DNA of 64,000 nt from UBA1952 sp965246855 (GCA_965246855.1 CBDFFP010000005.1:620001-684000), one strand, 5' to 3'; counted from the stretch's first letter, positions 43,023-52,942 are shown. Notes: generated by a model from the sequence alone, not told the origin. Program-made: numbers and translations.

Positions 43023-43055
43023 AAACCTATAAGGTTTCCGAAACCTTATAGGTTT
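43023..43055. terminator. Perfect palindrome between convergent genes, overlapping an acetyltransferase stop
   Basis: AAACCTATAAGGTTT pairs perfectly with AAACCTTATAGGTTT over a 3-base loop. It begins two bases after the M16 stop and supplies the last nine codons of the acetyltransferase on the other strand. A REP-like element that probably terminates both transcripts. Confidence 0.8.
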
Positions 43056-43608
43056 CGGGACGCGCTGCATCCAACCGATACCAAGTCGTCGGCTTGCTGT
43101 GAAATGCCCTCCATGCGGGCGGCCCGTCGTAGGCAAATAGCTCCACCAGCCGGAAATGGAGCTTCTCCAGAATGCGCCGCGAGCCAGTGTTGTTCACTTC
43201 CGTCATGCCATAGATGTCCTCAAAACCCAACACTTCTACGCCATAGTCAAGCGCGGCTTTTGCGGCTTCAAAAGCATAGCCCTTTCCCCAGAAACGGCGG
43301 GCGTGGCGGTAGCCAAAATCCAGGTGATTCACATGGCCGTTCACGGGCTCCGTCATGCGTTTAAAGCCCGTCCAGCCTATGAATTCGCCGCCGTCTTTCA
43401 GCACGACTGCCCAGCGGCCAATACCGTGGTCGGCATATTGCTGCCGCACCAGCCGGATGTTTTCGCGGCTCTGTTCCTTATCGGTGTGGGGCCGATTGCC
43501 CAGATAACGATGTACCTCCGGGTCGGCGTCCATTTGGAACATACCGTCCGCGTCTTCGGGCAGCAATTCGCGGATAAGAAGACGGGGCGTTTCCAGATAA
43601 ACGTTCAT
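43027..43608 (-). CDS. GNAT-family N-acetyltransferase (RimJ/RimL type)
   Basis: A 193-residue acetyl-CoA-dependent acetyltransferase. The start LETPRLLIRELLPEDADGMF and the acetyl-CoA loop region RHARRFWGKGYAFEAAKAAL (~104-123) are typical, and the ENTGSRRILEKLHF-like block is present as NNTGSRRILEKLHF. Substrates may be ribosomal proteins or small amines. The final residues (ETYKVSETL) are encoded by a palindromic repeat, so the tail is not ancestral. ATG at 43608 is preferred over one three codons upstream. Confidence 0.9.
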   Translation of the reverse strand: MNVYLETPRLLIRELLPEDADGMFQMDADPEVHRYLGNRPHTDKEQSRENIRLVRQQYADHGIGRWAVVLKDGGEFIGWTGFKRMTEPVNGHVNHLDFGYRHARRFWGKGYAFEAAKAALDYGVEVLGFEDIYGMTEVNNTGSRRILEKLHFRLVELFAYDGPPAWRAFHSKPTTWYRLDAARPETYKVSETL

Positions 43609-43705
43609 AACAAGCACACTTTAGAAAGAAAAGATTCAGACGGGGAAATTCGCAAAACAACTCCTTTTTACCGGTAAAATCCGCTTCTGATTATTGCCAG
43701 CATAA

Positions 43706-44188
43706 TCACCGGACACCTTTCTCTACGCCACTCGTATCCACTTTCTTTTTCTCAAAAAGTCCGTTGATGCCGTCGCCTATGTCCTTCAGCGTCTTGTTCA
43801 ACGCAGAAGTTCCGTTCCGTCCTTCCAGCAGCGCAAAGCGGCGCATCGCCTTTTCATCCGGTATTCCGCTGGCCAACAGGTCGTGTTGCACCACCATCTG
43901 CGCCAGTGATTCGGCGTAGGGAATAGCGGGCGAAATAGAAATCAGCGTGTCCAGCGTAGTGAAGTAAAAAACATAGCCCACTGAGGGCTTGCTTTGCGCC
44001 ACGGCAAACTCTTTGCCGCCCAAAGTGAGGAAGGAAAAGCGGGGTGAAAATGTGCTGCTGTTGAGGCGCATCATCCTGCAATAGGCCGTGCCGTCGCGAT
44101 AGATTGTTTCGTCTTTCACGGTAGCTTTCTGGGCGAAGGAAATCATTGTGCAGCAGAGGAACAAAAGGGAATACAGCAGGCGTTTCAT
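43706..44188 (-). CDS. Small secreted protein, unknown
   Basis: A 160-residue protein with a signal peptide (MKRLLYSLLFLCCTMISFAQ). The mature region is beta-rich early (TVKDETIYRDGTAYCRMMRL) and helical late. No family is recognised and no lipobox is seen. It is divergently oriented to the histidine kinase, with ~117 bases between the starts. Confidence 0.65.
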   Translation of the reverse strand: MKRLLYSLLFLCCTMISFAQKATVKDETIYRDGTAYCRMMRLNSSTFSPRFSFLTLGGKEFAVAQSKPSVGYVFYFTTLDTLISISPAIPYAESLAQMVVQHDLLASGIPDEKAMRRFALLEGRNGTSALNKTLKDIGDGINGLFEKKKVDTSGVEKGVR

Positions 44189-44305
44189 GGAAGTAGGAAA
44201 GCGTTTTTTGAGGAGCGGTTTGGAAGGGCAATCAGCGGAAAAGTTTAGTGGCTATCAGGAAGCAAAACAAGGCCCATTTTTGCGAAGCCGCACCTCTTTA
44301 TTTCC

Positions 44306-45682
44306 ATGCAAATCCGCAACCGGCTTTCCCTTTACTTCACGCTCGTCTCTTCCTACCTGTTGATGATGGTGCTGGGCGGCGTGTACATCGTGTGGGCGCG
44401 CGCGGGCCGCGAGGATTTCTACCGCCGCCTGCAAGACCGCGCCGCACTGGCAGCAGCCGTCTGTCTGGAAGCCGACGAGATGACAGGCCCGGCCCTGCAA
44501 AAGCTGAAACAACGCCTGGCAAACGGTTTGCCGGAGGAAGTCATCCGCGTGTATGACCCGGCGGGAAATCCCCGCTTTCTCCGCGACTCGCCGCGCGTCT
44601 GGCCCTTGTCGGTGGTGCAGAAAGTACACCGCAAAAAGCTGTTTGAAGAACGGGAAGGAACCGCGCAAACCGTGGGCATCACCTACCGCGACAATCAGGG
44701 CGAGTTCGTGATTCTGGCCTCGGCGCATGATGTGCATGGCTATGAACGGCGCATCTCTTTGCTGGAAATTATCGTCGCCGTTTTTGGGGTGCAGATTCTT
44801 ATTCAGTTCATTGCCGGCAGGTGGTTTGCCAAGCGTGTGCTGCAACCCGTGGACGAGGTGAACCGGCAGGTGCAAAGCATCACGGCTACCGACCTGCACC
44901 TGCGGGTGGACGAAGGCAATGGCCGCGACGAACTGGGCCTTCTCGCCAAAAATTTCAACGGCCTGCTGGCTCGGTTAGAGGAAGCGTTTGAGGTGCAGAA
45001 GCTGTTCATCGCCAACGCTTCCCACGAGTTGCGCACGCCGCTCACCAGCCTGATGGGGGCGCTGGAAATGGGCCTTAGCAAAGCGCGAACCGGGGAAGAA
45101 TACCAGCAGCTTTTGCAAAGCGCCCTTCAGGAGGCCACCACCCTGCGCGGCATCATTCAGGACTTCCTGCTTCTCTCGCAGGCCGAGAACAACCTGATGC
45201 TCCGCGGGGCGGAACAGGAGCTGGTGCGGATGGACGAAATCCTGTGGGAATTGCAGGAAGCCTATGCCCGGAAGACCCCGGCGCTGCGGCTCTTGTTAGC
45301 GCTGAAAGACCTGCCCGAAGACGCGGCGGATTTGTGCGTCGGCGGTTCGCGCCAACTGCTGTATCTGGCGGTGGACAACCTCGTGCGCAACGGTTTTAAA
45401 TTCTCCCAAAACCAGCCGGTGACGGTGGCGCTACGCACCGGGCCGCGCGGGCTGTTGCTCTCTGTTTCCGATAAAGGCATCGGCATTCCGCCGGAAGAAC
45501 TGCCCGGCATTTTTCAGCCTTTCTTCCGGGGCGCGAAAGCGCGGGAATACGATGGTCACGGCCTCGGCCTCTACATGGCGGCTTCTATTTTCCGGCAACA
45601 CAAAGGCGCTGTCACCGTGAATTCCACGCCCGGAAAGGGCACTACCTTTAACGTCGTTTTTCTTAGAACAGGCGGTTTCTAA
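44306..45682 (+). CDS. Sensor histidine kinase (EnvZ/CusS-like)
   Basis: A 458-residue membrane kinase: transmembrane helix 1 (~12-33), a ~120-residue periplasmic sensor, helix 2 (~155-172), then a HAMP linker. The HisKA domain has the phospho-acceptor His in NASHELRTPLTS (~240), and the ATPase has LVRNGFKFS, SDKGIGIP and GHGLGLYMA boxes. The efflux operon directly downstream suggests a metal sensor of the CusS type (inference). No response regulator gene is next to it, which is unusual. A -7-like CATTTTTG lies near 44275. Confidence 0.92.
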   Translation: MQIRNRLSLYFTLVSSYLLMMVLGGVYIVWARAGREDFYRRLQDRAALAAAVCLEADEMTGPALQKLKQRLANGLPEEVIRVYDPAGNPRFLRDSPRVWPLSVVQKVHRKKLFEEREGTAQTVGITYRDNQGEFVILASAHDVHGYERRISLLEIIVAVFGVQILIQFIAGRWFAKRVLQPVDEVNRQVQSITATDLHLRVDEGNGRDELGLLAKNFNGLLARLEEAFEVQKLFIANASHELRTPLTSLMGALEMGLSKARTGEEYQQLLQSALQEATTLRGIIQDFLLLSQAENNLMLRGAEQELVRMDEILWELQEAYARKTPALRLLLALKDLPEDAADLCVGGSRQLLYLAVDNLVRNGFKFSQNQPVTVALRTGPRGLLLSVSDKGIGIPPEELPGIFQPFFRGAKAREYDGHGLGLYMAASIFRQHKGAVTVNSTPGKGTTFNVVFLRTGGF

Positions 45683-45688
45683 TCCCTT

Positions 45689-45718
45689 TTTAATGCGGGC
45701 TTAATGCGGCTCTTAACC
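45689..45718 (+). promoter_or_regulatory. Candidate response-regulator operator: TTAA direct repeats at 11-12 bp
   Basis: TTAATGCGGGC, TTAATGCGGCTC and TTAACCGG follow one another, placing TTAA at 45690, 45701 and 45713. Helically phased direct repeats of this kind are the usual binding sites of OmpR/PhoB-type regulators. The site lies between the kinase and the efflux operon and would control the latter. Confidence 0.55.
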
Positions 45719-45798
45719 GGGTGCTTTCTCTTTGTGCCCGTCAGGAGCAGGAGCATTCTTGTGCGTGCCTGCCTCTCCCCATCTACATCCTGCTTTTT

Positions 45799-47199
45799 AT
45801 GAAGAGAAACACTTTCCACGTACAGCTTACGCTGCTGAAAAGAATTTTTCTCTGGTTGTTGCTGCCGGCCTTGCTGGCCTATCTCATGCTGCTCAGCAGT
45901 TGCACGGGTAAAGGAAAAACGGTGAAAGCGCGCGTCCCCTTTGCGCAGCATCTAAGCCTTCTTCTGGCCTTCGCTTTGTGCTTTCTTGGCGCTTCTTCCA
46001 CATGGGCGCAGCGCAGTATGACGCTGGCCGAAGCACAAACCGGGATGATTCGCAGCAACGTGCTGTTGCTGGCCGAGCAATACAACATTCCGGCGGCAGA
46101 AGCCAACGTGATTCAGGCGCGCATCTGGGATTTGCCCTACCTCTCCGGCGAACTAAACGTCCTCAATCCGCAAGGCCCGCGCTTTTTCGACGCAGGCCAA
46201 AACGGGCAGAAGGCACTCGCCATTCAGCAGATTATCTACCTCGGCGGCAAGAAGCGCCGGGAAGTGGATTTTGCCCGTTCCAACGTCGGCATCGCCCGGC
46301 TTCAGTTTGAACAGCTTCTGCGCAACCTGCGCCTGCAACTGGGCCAGAGCTTCTACATCATTTACTACGACCAGCTCAAGATAACGCGCACAGACGCGCA
46401 GATTGCCCTGCTGGATACCCTGCTGGGCAACTACCGGACACAGGCCACCAAAGGCAACGTGGCCCTGCGGGATGTGGTGCGCCTGGAAGCGCTGGTGCTG
46501 AATCTGCGCGGCAACCGCAACGACCTGGCACGGGACATTCTGGAGAATCAGCGGGTGCTTTCTTTGCTCACCGGCGTTACGGATGCCATCAGCCCTTCGG
46601 TTTCTGATGAGCAGCAAATCGGGCAAATGCGCCTGCCGGTGATCACCCGCGACAGTGCCATTGGCTATGCGCTTCAAAACAACCTGGAGTACCAGACCGC
46701 GCAACGCATCGCCGAAAGCGGGGAACTGCGCCTGCGTTGGCAACGCTCGCTGGCTGTGCCCGACCTTACCACCGGCCTTTCCTACGACCAGCAGGGCGGC
46801 GCTTTCCGCAATCAGGTGAACCTCACGCTGGGCATCCCTATTCCACTCTGGAACCGCAACCGGGGCAATATCCGCGAGGCCGAAGCGCGCCTCTCTCAAA
46901 CCCGGTTTGAAAGCGACTACAAGCGCACCGAAATCATGGGCCTTGCCGGCACGCAATACGACATCTGGACCCAACAGGCCCGGCAGTTATCTAACATCAG
47001 CCCCACTACAATTGCCGATCTGGAATCGGTGTACAGCGGCGTAGTGAGCAACTTCCGGAAGCGCAATATTTCGCTGCTGGAGTTTACCGATTTTGTAGAA
47101 AGCTATAACCAGGCCCTGAACCAGTTCAACGAGATCCGCAAGACTTGGATTCTGGCCGGCCTTTCGCTGGAAAACACCCTTAATCTCAACCTGTTTTAA
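45799..47199 (+). CDS. TolC-family outer-membrane efflux protein
   Basis: A 466-residue protein. After an N-terminal hydrophobic region the mature protein (~400 residues) has the two coiled-coil TolC halves: MTLAEAQTGMIRSNVLLLAEQYNIPAAEANVIQARI, then matching helices around ARLSQTRFESDYKRTEI. It forms the outer channel for the adaptor and pump encoded next. The N-terminus is odd: a first hydrophobic stretch ending LLSSC (~residues 15-35), then GKGKTVKARVPFAQ and a second signal-like stretch ending in WAQ (~residue 71). One of them is probably a false or fused signal. Confidence 0.9.
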   Translation: MKRNTFHVQLTLLKRIFLWLLLPALLAYLMLLSSCTGKGKTVKARVPFAQHLSLLLAFALCFLGASSTWAQRSMTLAEAQTGMIRSNVLLLAEQYNIPAAEANVIQARIWDLPYLSGELNVLNPQGPRFFDAGQNGQKALAIQQIIYLGGKKRREVDFARSNVGIARLQFEQLLRNLRLQLGQSFYIIYYDQLKITRTDAQIALLDTLLGNYRTQATKGNVALRDVVRLEALVLNLRGNRNDLARDILENQRVLSLLTGVTDAISPSVSDEQQIGQMRLPVITRDSAIGYALQNNLEYQTAQRIAESGELRLRWQRSLAVPDLTTGLSYDQQGGAFRNQVNLTLGIPIPLWNRNRGNIREAEARLSQTRFESDYKRTEIMGLAGTQYDIWTQQARQLSNISPTTIADLESVYSGVVSNFRKRNISLLEFTDFVESYNQALNQFNEIRKTWILAGLSLENTLNLNLF

Positions 47200-47212
47200 G
47201 AAGCACCCAAAA

Positions 47213-48298
47213 ATGAACAACAGAATCCTTCTGCTGCTGGCAACCCTGCTTTTTGCGGGTGCCTGCAAGCACGCAAAACAGGAGACCGAAGTGCAGCCCG
47301 GCTTTCGCCTCAGCGACAAAATGCTTTCTACTACGCGCACGGTAGCAGCCATACGGATGCCGCTGAAAAACGAACTGACCTTCTTCGGGAAAATCACCGC
47401 CGATGCCAACAAGATGATAGAAGTATTCCCGGTAGTGGGCGGCAACGTAACGCGCGTCTATATAGAGCTGGGCGACTACGTGGAGAAAGGCCAACTGCTG
47501 GCAACCATCCAAAGCACGGAGGTAGCGGGCTATGCCAAAGACTTAGAAGACGCGCGCAACGATGAGCTACTGGCGCGCAACAACCTGAAAGTGGCGCAGG
47601 AATTGTACGCCGGAAAACTGACCACGGAGCGCGATGTGCTGGAAGCGAAAAGCGCGTTGGATAAAGCCCAGTCGCAGACGCGGCGCATAGGTGAGACCTA
47701 TAAAATCTACAACATCCGCAGCGGTTCCACCTTTGAGGTGCGCGCGCCCATCAGCGGCTTTGTGGTGGAGAAAAACATTAATCAGGACATGCTCCTCCGC
47801 AATGACCGGAGCGACAACATCTTCGACATCGCCCAGATAACCGAGGTGTGGGCGCTGGCCAACGTGAACGAAACCGACATCAACCAGGTGCGCGTGGGCG
47901 AGCGTGCAGCGGTAACCACCCTAAGCTATCCCGACAAGATTTTCTACGGCACGGTGGATAAGATTTTCAACGTGATAGACCCTGCGACGAAGGCCATGCA
48001 GGCGCGGGTAAAACTGGGCAATCCGGGCTTTCTTCTGAAACCGGAAATGCGGGCGGCGATAAAGCTGTCTTACGAAGAAGCCGGGCAGCAGATGCTGAGC
48101 ATACCCGCCAACGCGGTAATTTTCGATAAAAGCCGAAGCTTCGTGATGATTTTCCACAACCGGGCCAATATAGAAACGCGGCAGGTGGACGTGTTCCGGC
48201 AAGTGGGCGAAACGGCCTATATCTCCACCGGCCTGCACGAAAGCGACTCGGTGATCACCGAAAACCAGTTGCTGATTTACGACGCGCTGAACGACTAA
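47213..48298 (+). CDS. RND efflux periplasmic adaptor (CusB/CzcB type), lipoprotein
   Basis: A 361-residue membrane-fusion protein with a lipobox (LLFAGACK). It contains the split biotinyl-lipoyl domain (GGNVTRVYIELGDYVEKGQLLATI and RAPISGFVVEKNINQDMLL), a coiled coil between them, and the barrel with ALANVNETDINQVRVGE. It links the RND pump to the TolC channel. It starts 13 bases after the TolC gene. Confidence 0.93.
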   Translation: MNNRILLLLATLLFAGACKHAKQETEVQPGFRLSDKMLSTTRTVAAIRMPLKNELTFFGKITADANKMIEVFPVVGGNVTRVYIELGDYVEKGQLLATIQSTEVAGYAKDLEDARNDELLARNNLKVAQELYAGKLTTERDVLEAKSALDKAQSQTRRIGETYKIYNIRSGSTFEVRAPISGFVVEKNINQDMLLRNDRSDNIFDIAQITEVWALANVNETDINQVRVGERAAVTTLSYPDKIFYGTVDKIFNVIDPATKAMQARVKLGNPGFLLKPEMRAAIKLSYEEAGQQMLSIPANAVIFDKSRSFVMIFHNRANIETRQVDVFRQVGETAYISTGLHESDSVITENQLLIYDALND

Positions 48299-48302
48299 GC
48301 AT

Positions 48303-48462
48303 AGGTCATGGGATATGGGCCATAGGTCATCCAGCTACAGCCGCCATTCGTGCCCCTACACCAAGTCTTGTTCTTCCTTTCTTTTTTCACTGCTCATACG
48401 TTCATAACCCATGGCTTTCTGCCCATGACCTATGACTTATGACTCATGACTTATGACCCGTG
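48303..48462. repeat. Dispersed CCATAGGTCAT / TATGACTTATGAC short repeats before the pump gene
   Basis: The 161-bp gap between adaptor and pump contains CATAGGTCATGG, CCATAGGTCATCC and, abutting the GTG start, a run of TATGACTTATGACTCATGAC type with a 7-10 bp step. Similar runs lie at 41707-41725 (CATAAGTCATAGGCCATAAG) and 3795-3810. No clear ribosome site is visible through it. Confidence 0.6.
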
Positions 48463-51400
48463 ACCCGCTTCATTAGAAATATCATCGCCTTCTCGCTGAA
48501 GAACAAAGCCTTTACCTTCTTCTGGGTGGGCGCTTTGGTGATTGCGGGCGTCGTGGCGTTCCAGAACATGCCCATCGAGGCGTTCCCGGACGTGACCAAC
48601 ACGCAGATCATCATCGTTACAGAATGGAACGGACGCAGCGCAGAAGAGATTGAGCGCTTCGTGACAACGCCGGTGGAAATCGCCATGAACCCGGTAGCGA
48701 AAAAGACCTCCGTGCGCAGCATCACCATGTTCGGCCTGTCGGTGATTAAAATCATTTTCGACGACGATGTGGACGACTTCTTCGCGCGCCAGCAGGTCAG
48801 CAATCAGTTGCGCACCGTATCGCTGCCGCAGGGCGTGGAGCCGGACGTGCAGCCGCCCTACGGCCCTACCGGCGAGGTGTTTCGCTACACGCTGCAAAGC
48901 AAAGACCGCGACTCGCGCGAACTGCTTACGATTCAGAACTGGACGATAGACCGGCAACTCCGCTCCGTGCCCGGCGTGGCCGATGTGGTGGCTTTTGGCG
49001 GACAGGAAAAGACCTACGAAATCAGCGTGGATCCCAACCGCCTGGCGAAGTACGACATCACGCCGTTGCAGGTGTTTGACGCCGTAAACCAAAGCAACGT
49101 GAACGTGGGCGGCGACGTAATTGAGAAGAACAAGCAGGCCTATGTAGTGCGCGGCGTGGGCCTGCTGGGCAGTATCTCCGACATCGAAAACATTATCGTG
49201 GACGACGCGGGCGGCAACCCGGTGCTGGTGAAAAACGTGGCCGACGTAGCCGAAAGCGCCATGCCCCGCGTGGGGCAGGTGGGGCTGAACAAAAACGACG
49301 ACGTGGTGGAAGGCATCATCGTGATGCGCAAAGGCGAAAACCCAAAAGAAGTACTGGGCCGCATCAAAGAGAAAATAGCCGACCTGAACGAACATACGCT
49401 GCCGAAGGACGTGAAGATGATTACGTTCTACGACCGCGACCGGCTGATGGAATTCACCACCCACACGGTGATGCACAACATGCTGGAAGGCATCCTGTTC
49501 GTGACCGTTATCGTGTTCCTGTTCATGGCCGACTGGCGCACGACGGTTACGGTTTCCATCATCATTCCGCTGTCGCTTTTGTTTGCGTTTTTGTGCCTCA
49601 AATTGAAGGGCATGAGTGCGAATCTGCTTTCCCTCGGTGCGGTGGATTTCGGCATTATCATCGACGGTGCGGTGGTGATGGTAGAAGGCGTTTTTGTGGC
49701 GCTCGACCATATTGCCCACAAGCGCGGCATGGCGGCCTATAACAAGCTGGCGATTGGCTCTGTCATCAAGAAAACAGGTGGCGAACTGGGCAAGGCCATC
49801 TTCTTTTCCAAGCTCATTATCATCACCGCGCTGCTGCCCATTTTCGCGTTCCAGAAAGTGGAAGGAAAGATGTTTTCGCCGCTGGCCTACACGCTGGGAT
49901 TTGCCTTGCTGGGCGCGCTCTTGTTTACACTCACGCTCGTGCCGGTACTGTGCCATATGCTCCTCAACAAAAACGTGCGGGAAAAGAACAACCGCTTTGT
50001 GCAGTTCTGGGACAGAATCGTGTTGAAGGGCTTTGGCTGGACGTTCCGCCACAAAAAACTGACGCTGCTTTCCACGCTCGTGGCCATCGTCCTTACGGTG
50101 CTTTCGGCGGGATTGCTAGGAACGGAATTTCTGCCGCAACTAAACGAAGGCGCGCTGTGGGTGGAAGCCAAATTCCCCATGAGCCAAAGCCTGAACGAGA
50201 CCGTTGCCAAGACGGCGCTTCTGCGCAAAGAGCTACAGAAATTCCCGGAAGTAAACGGCGTGCTCAGCCAGGTGGGCCGCAGCAACGACGGCACCGATCC
50301 CAGTGGCTTTTACTACGTGCAGATGCAGGTGAACCTGAAGCCGAAAGACGACTGGAAACGCAACATCTCAATGGACGATCTGGTGCGCCAGATGGACGCC
50401 GACCTCACGAAGTACCAAGGCATTGGCTACAACTATTCGCAACCCATTATCGACAACGTGGCCGAGAGCGTGGCGGGCATCAACGCGTCTAACGCGGTGA
50501 AGATTTACGGCGACAACCTCGACAAGCTGGATGAGCTTGCCAACTACGTGATTAAAGCGATTGAAAACGTGCCGGGCATCCAAAGACGTGGGCATTCTGC
50601 GCAACGTGGGCCAGCCCGAAGTAAGCGTAATTCTTGACCGGGAAAAGATGGCGGCTTATGGCGTGAAAGTGGCCGCATGCGCAGGCGGTTCTGGAGATGG
50701 CTTTCGGCGGGAAAACGGCCACGCAGAAATACGAAGGCGAAAAGAAGTTCGACATCCGCATACGCTACCAAAAGCAATACCGGCAGGACGAGGAAGATAT
50801 AAGCAACCTGAAAGTGCCAACGATTTCCGGGGCTAAAATTCCGATAAAGGAAATCGCCACCATCCACAAGGTTACCGGCCCGGCCTTTATCTACCGCGAC
50901 AACACGAAGCGCTTTATCGGCGTGAAGTTTTCGGTACGCGACCGCGACCTGGGCGGCACCATTGCCGAGGCACAGCAGAAAGTGTTGCAACAAGTGAAAT
51001 TGCCGCAGGGCTACAGCATTGGCTGGACAGGTGAGTTTGAAAATCAGGTGCGCGCCACAGGCCGCCTGGGGCAAATGGTTCCGATTAGTCTGGTAGGGAT
51101 TTTCGTGCTGCTGTTCATCCTCTTCGGCAACGTAAAAGATGCGCTTTTGGTGCTCACCAATGTGCCGTTCTCCATCATCGGCGGCATCCTCGCGCTGCAC
51201 CTCACCGGCACCAACTTCGGCATTTCCGGCGGCGTGGGCTTTATTGCGCTCTTCGGGATTTGCATCCAGAACGGCGTAATTCTCATCACCGAGTTCCACA
51301 ACAACATCAAGCGCGACCTGACGCTGAACAACGCCATTCTGGAAGCCGTGAAAGTGCGCACGCGCCCGGTGGTGATGACGGCGCTGATGGCCTCTATCGG

Positions 51401-51581
51401 GCTGCTGCCGGCGGCGCTCAGCACGGGCATCGGCTCAGAAAGTCAGAAGCCGCTGGCAATTGTAATTATCGGCGGGCTGATTACGGCCACGATTCTAACG
51501 CTGCTCGTGTTCCCGGTTATTTTTTGGGTGGCCAACCGGCGGACGATTGCCAAGGCGGCGGCGCGGAAATGGGAGCCGTAA
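48460..51581 (+). pseudogene. Heavy-metal efflux RND pump (CusA/CzcA type) with two single-base insertions
   Basis: Corrected, this would be a ~1039-residue inner-membrane proton antiporter of the HME-RND group. Frame 1 runs from the GTG at 48460 (TRFIRNIIAFSLKNKAFTFF) through GAVDFGIIIDGAVVMVEG to 50637. An extra C at ~50581 breaks NVPGI/KDVGILRNVGQPE, and a second extra C at ~50676 breaks YGVKVAD/AQAVLEMAFGG. The remainder, including TM helices and GVGFIALFGICIQNGVILITE, is intact in a third frame to 51581. Real pseudogene or two assembly errors: the sequence alone cannot decide. Confidence 0.9.
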
Positions 51582-51594
51582 AGAGTTCCCATTC

Positions 51595-52911
51595 CTAATG
51601 TTTGCATTTGCAGTCTTTCTCTACGGCCTTGTTTGTGAGCCAAGTACTCAGGAAGCGCGAGAAGGATTTGGGCATGTTTCTAAAACAATCCACACTGTGT
51701 CCGAGACCTATTTTGTTTCCCCCCTCAAAAACATACAGGTACGTCTCCGTATTGCTGTGGGCATCCCGCAGGAAAGGAACTACCCCATAGCCAGAATTAA
51801 TCCCCTCCTCTTGTTCCTCAGAAAGGGGATATCCGCAATATTCTTCTGGAATTACACCCAAATGAGTAGCGCCCCCAATGCGCGGCGAAAACATCATTTT
51901 ACCCGTTACCAAATCATCGGGGTTTTGGGCAATCACAAGCCGTTGCAGTCCCGCAGGCGGCGGATCCAAGGTTTCGCGGCCATGGTCAGTTGTGCGGTCC
52001 CTGAAATCTTCGAAATGACGGGCAGGCATAGCAGGTGCAATAAACGCTAACCGCAAATTGGAAAATGTGGGCGTTGTGTAACGGGGAAGACCCAGCATAT
52101 CCACATACAATTCTCCCGGACGCAAAAAAAAGTCCGTAGAATCCTCTAGGGCCGAGGTGCAATTCCACAATGCAGCACACAAGATAGGCGCGCCCGTACT
52201 GTGGCCTATTGCATAGGTGGGCAGGTGGGGGTCGAGGCGGGCCAATAGCTGGCGCAAGCCTAAGCCTACCTGATACAGCGAGCTTTGCGCATACCTCCAG
52301 CCCCATAAGGAGAAAAGTGGATTCACAGACCTTCCATCCCAATAAACATGCAGGAAATGCACTTTCTTCCCGATGGAGTAGCTATCCAGTATCTGTCGCC
52401 TGAGCGGTGCATACCACTCCACCTCGCCTACGGCATTGTTGAAGCCATGCACCAGAATCACCAGTGCATCCACGCTGTTATCCTTCAGATACTTCCTGAA
52501 ATCCCGCGCCGTGCGGGCCTGCACAGAATCCTGAAGCTGCTGCCAACAAGGCCTTACACTGTCCTCACGCGCCGGCATCTCTAGGGGAACGCCATAGTAC
52601 CGGCCCAGTGCCCGCACCTGCCGCTTTTGCTCTGCGTCCGATTGCCCGCCATCGGGATACTGAAAATAGTAATGAAGCGTGCCGTAATGATCTTCCAACC
52701 GCTCGTCATCTACCGCTACGCCGCTGGCAGCGGATGGGTACATATCGCCTTGCCGGTCAAAGTACACAATCGTGCTGTCTCCGCTTGAAAGGCCACCATT
52801 TTCGCGAGCCTCTTTGCCATAAAGCACATAGTGGATGAACTGGCCCCTGGCGGTGAAGGCAACCAGAACAGCGGCCAGCAGGCCAAGAAGGCGCCAATAA
52901 GATTTTTTCAT
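51595..52911 (-). CDS. Secreted alpha/beta hydrolase-like protein
   Basis: A 438-residue protein with a signal peptide (MKKSYWRLLGLLAAVLVAFTARGQ). The fold is suggested by the strand DALVILVHGFNNAVGEVEW (an oxyanion-type HGF, ~147-165) and the nucleophile elbow AIGHSTGAPIL (Ser ~233). Later Asp and His (GLGHSVDCF near 410) could complete a triad. DUF900-like hydrolases look similar. The substrate is unknown. ATG at 52911 begins the signal peptide; the frame further upstream belongs to no gene. It is the last gene of a minus-strand cluster. Confidence 0.8.
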   Translation of the reverse strand: MKKSYWRLLGLLAAVLVAFTARGQFIHYVLYGKEARENGGLSSGDSTIVYFDRQGDMYPSAASGVAVDDERLEDHYGTLHYYFQYPDGGQSDAEQKRQVRALGRYYGVPLEMPAREDSVRPCWQQLQDSVQARTARDFRKYLKDNSVDALVILVHGFNNAVGEVEWYAPLRRQILDSYSIGKKVHFLHVYWDGRSVNPLFSLWGWRYAQSSLYQVGLGLRQLLARLDPHLPTYAIGHSTGAPILCAALWNCTSALEDSTDFFLRPGELYVDMLGLPRYTTPTFSNLRLAFIAPAMPARHFEDFRDRTTDHGRETLDPPPAGLQRLVIAQNPDDLVTGKMMFSPRIGGATHLGVIPEEYCGYPLSEEQEEGINSGYGVVPFLRDAHSNTETYLYVFEGGNKIGLGHSVDCFRNMPKSFSRFLSTWLTNKAVEKDCKCKH

Positions 52912-52942
52912 AAAAATAAAGAAAAACAGATTTCTGAATCCC

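Noticed and set aside
45683..45798. Riboswitch in the leader of the efflux operon
   Set aside because: No conserved aptamer core is visible; the TTAA repeats are better explained as a DNA operator.
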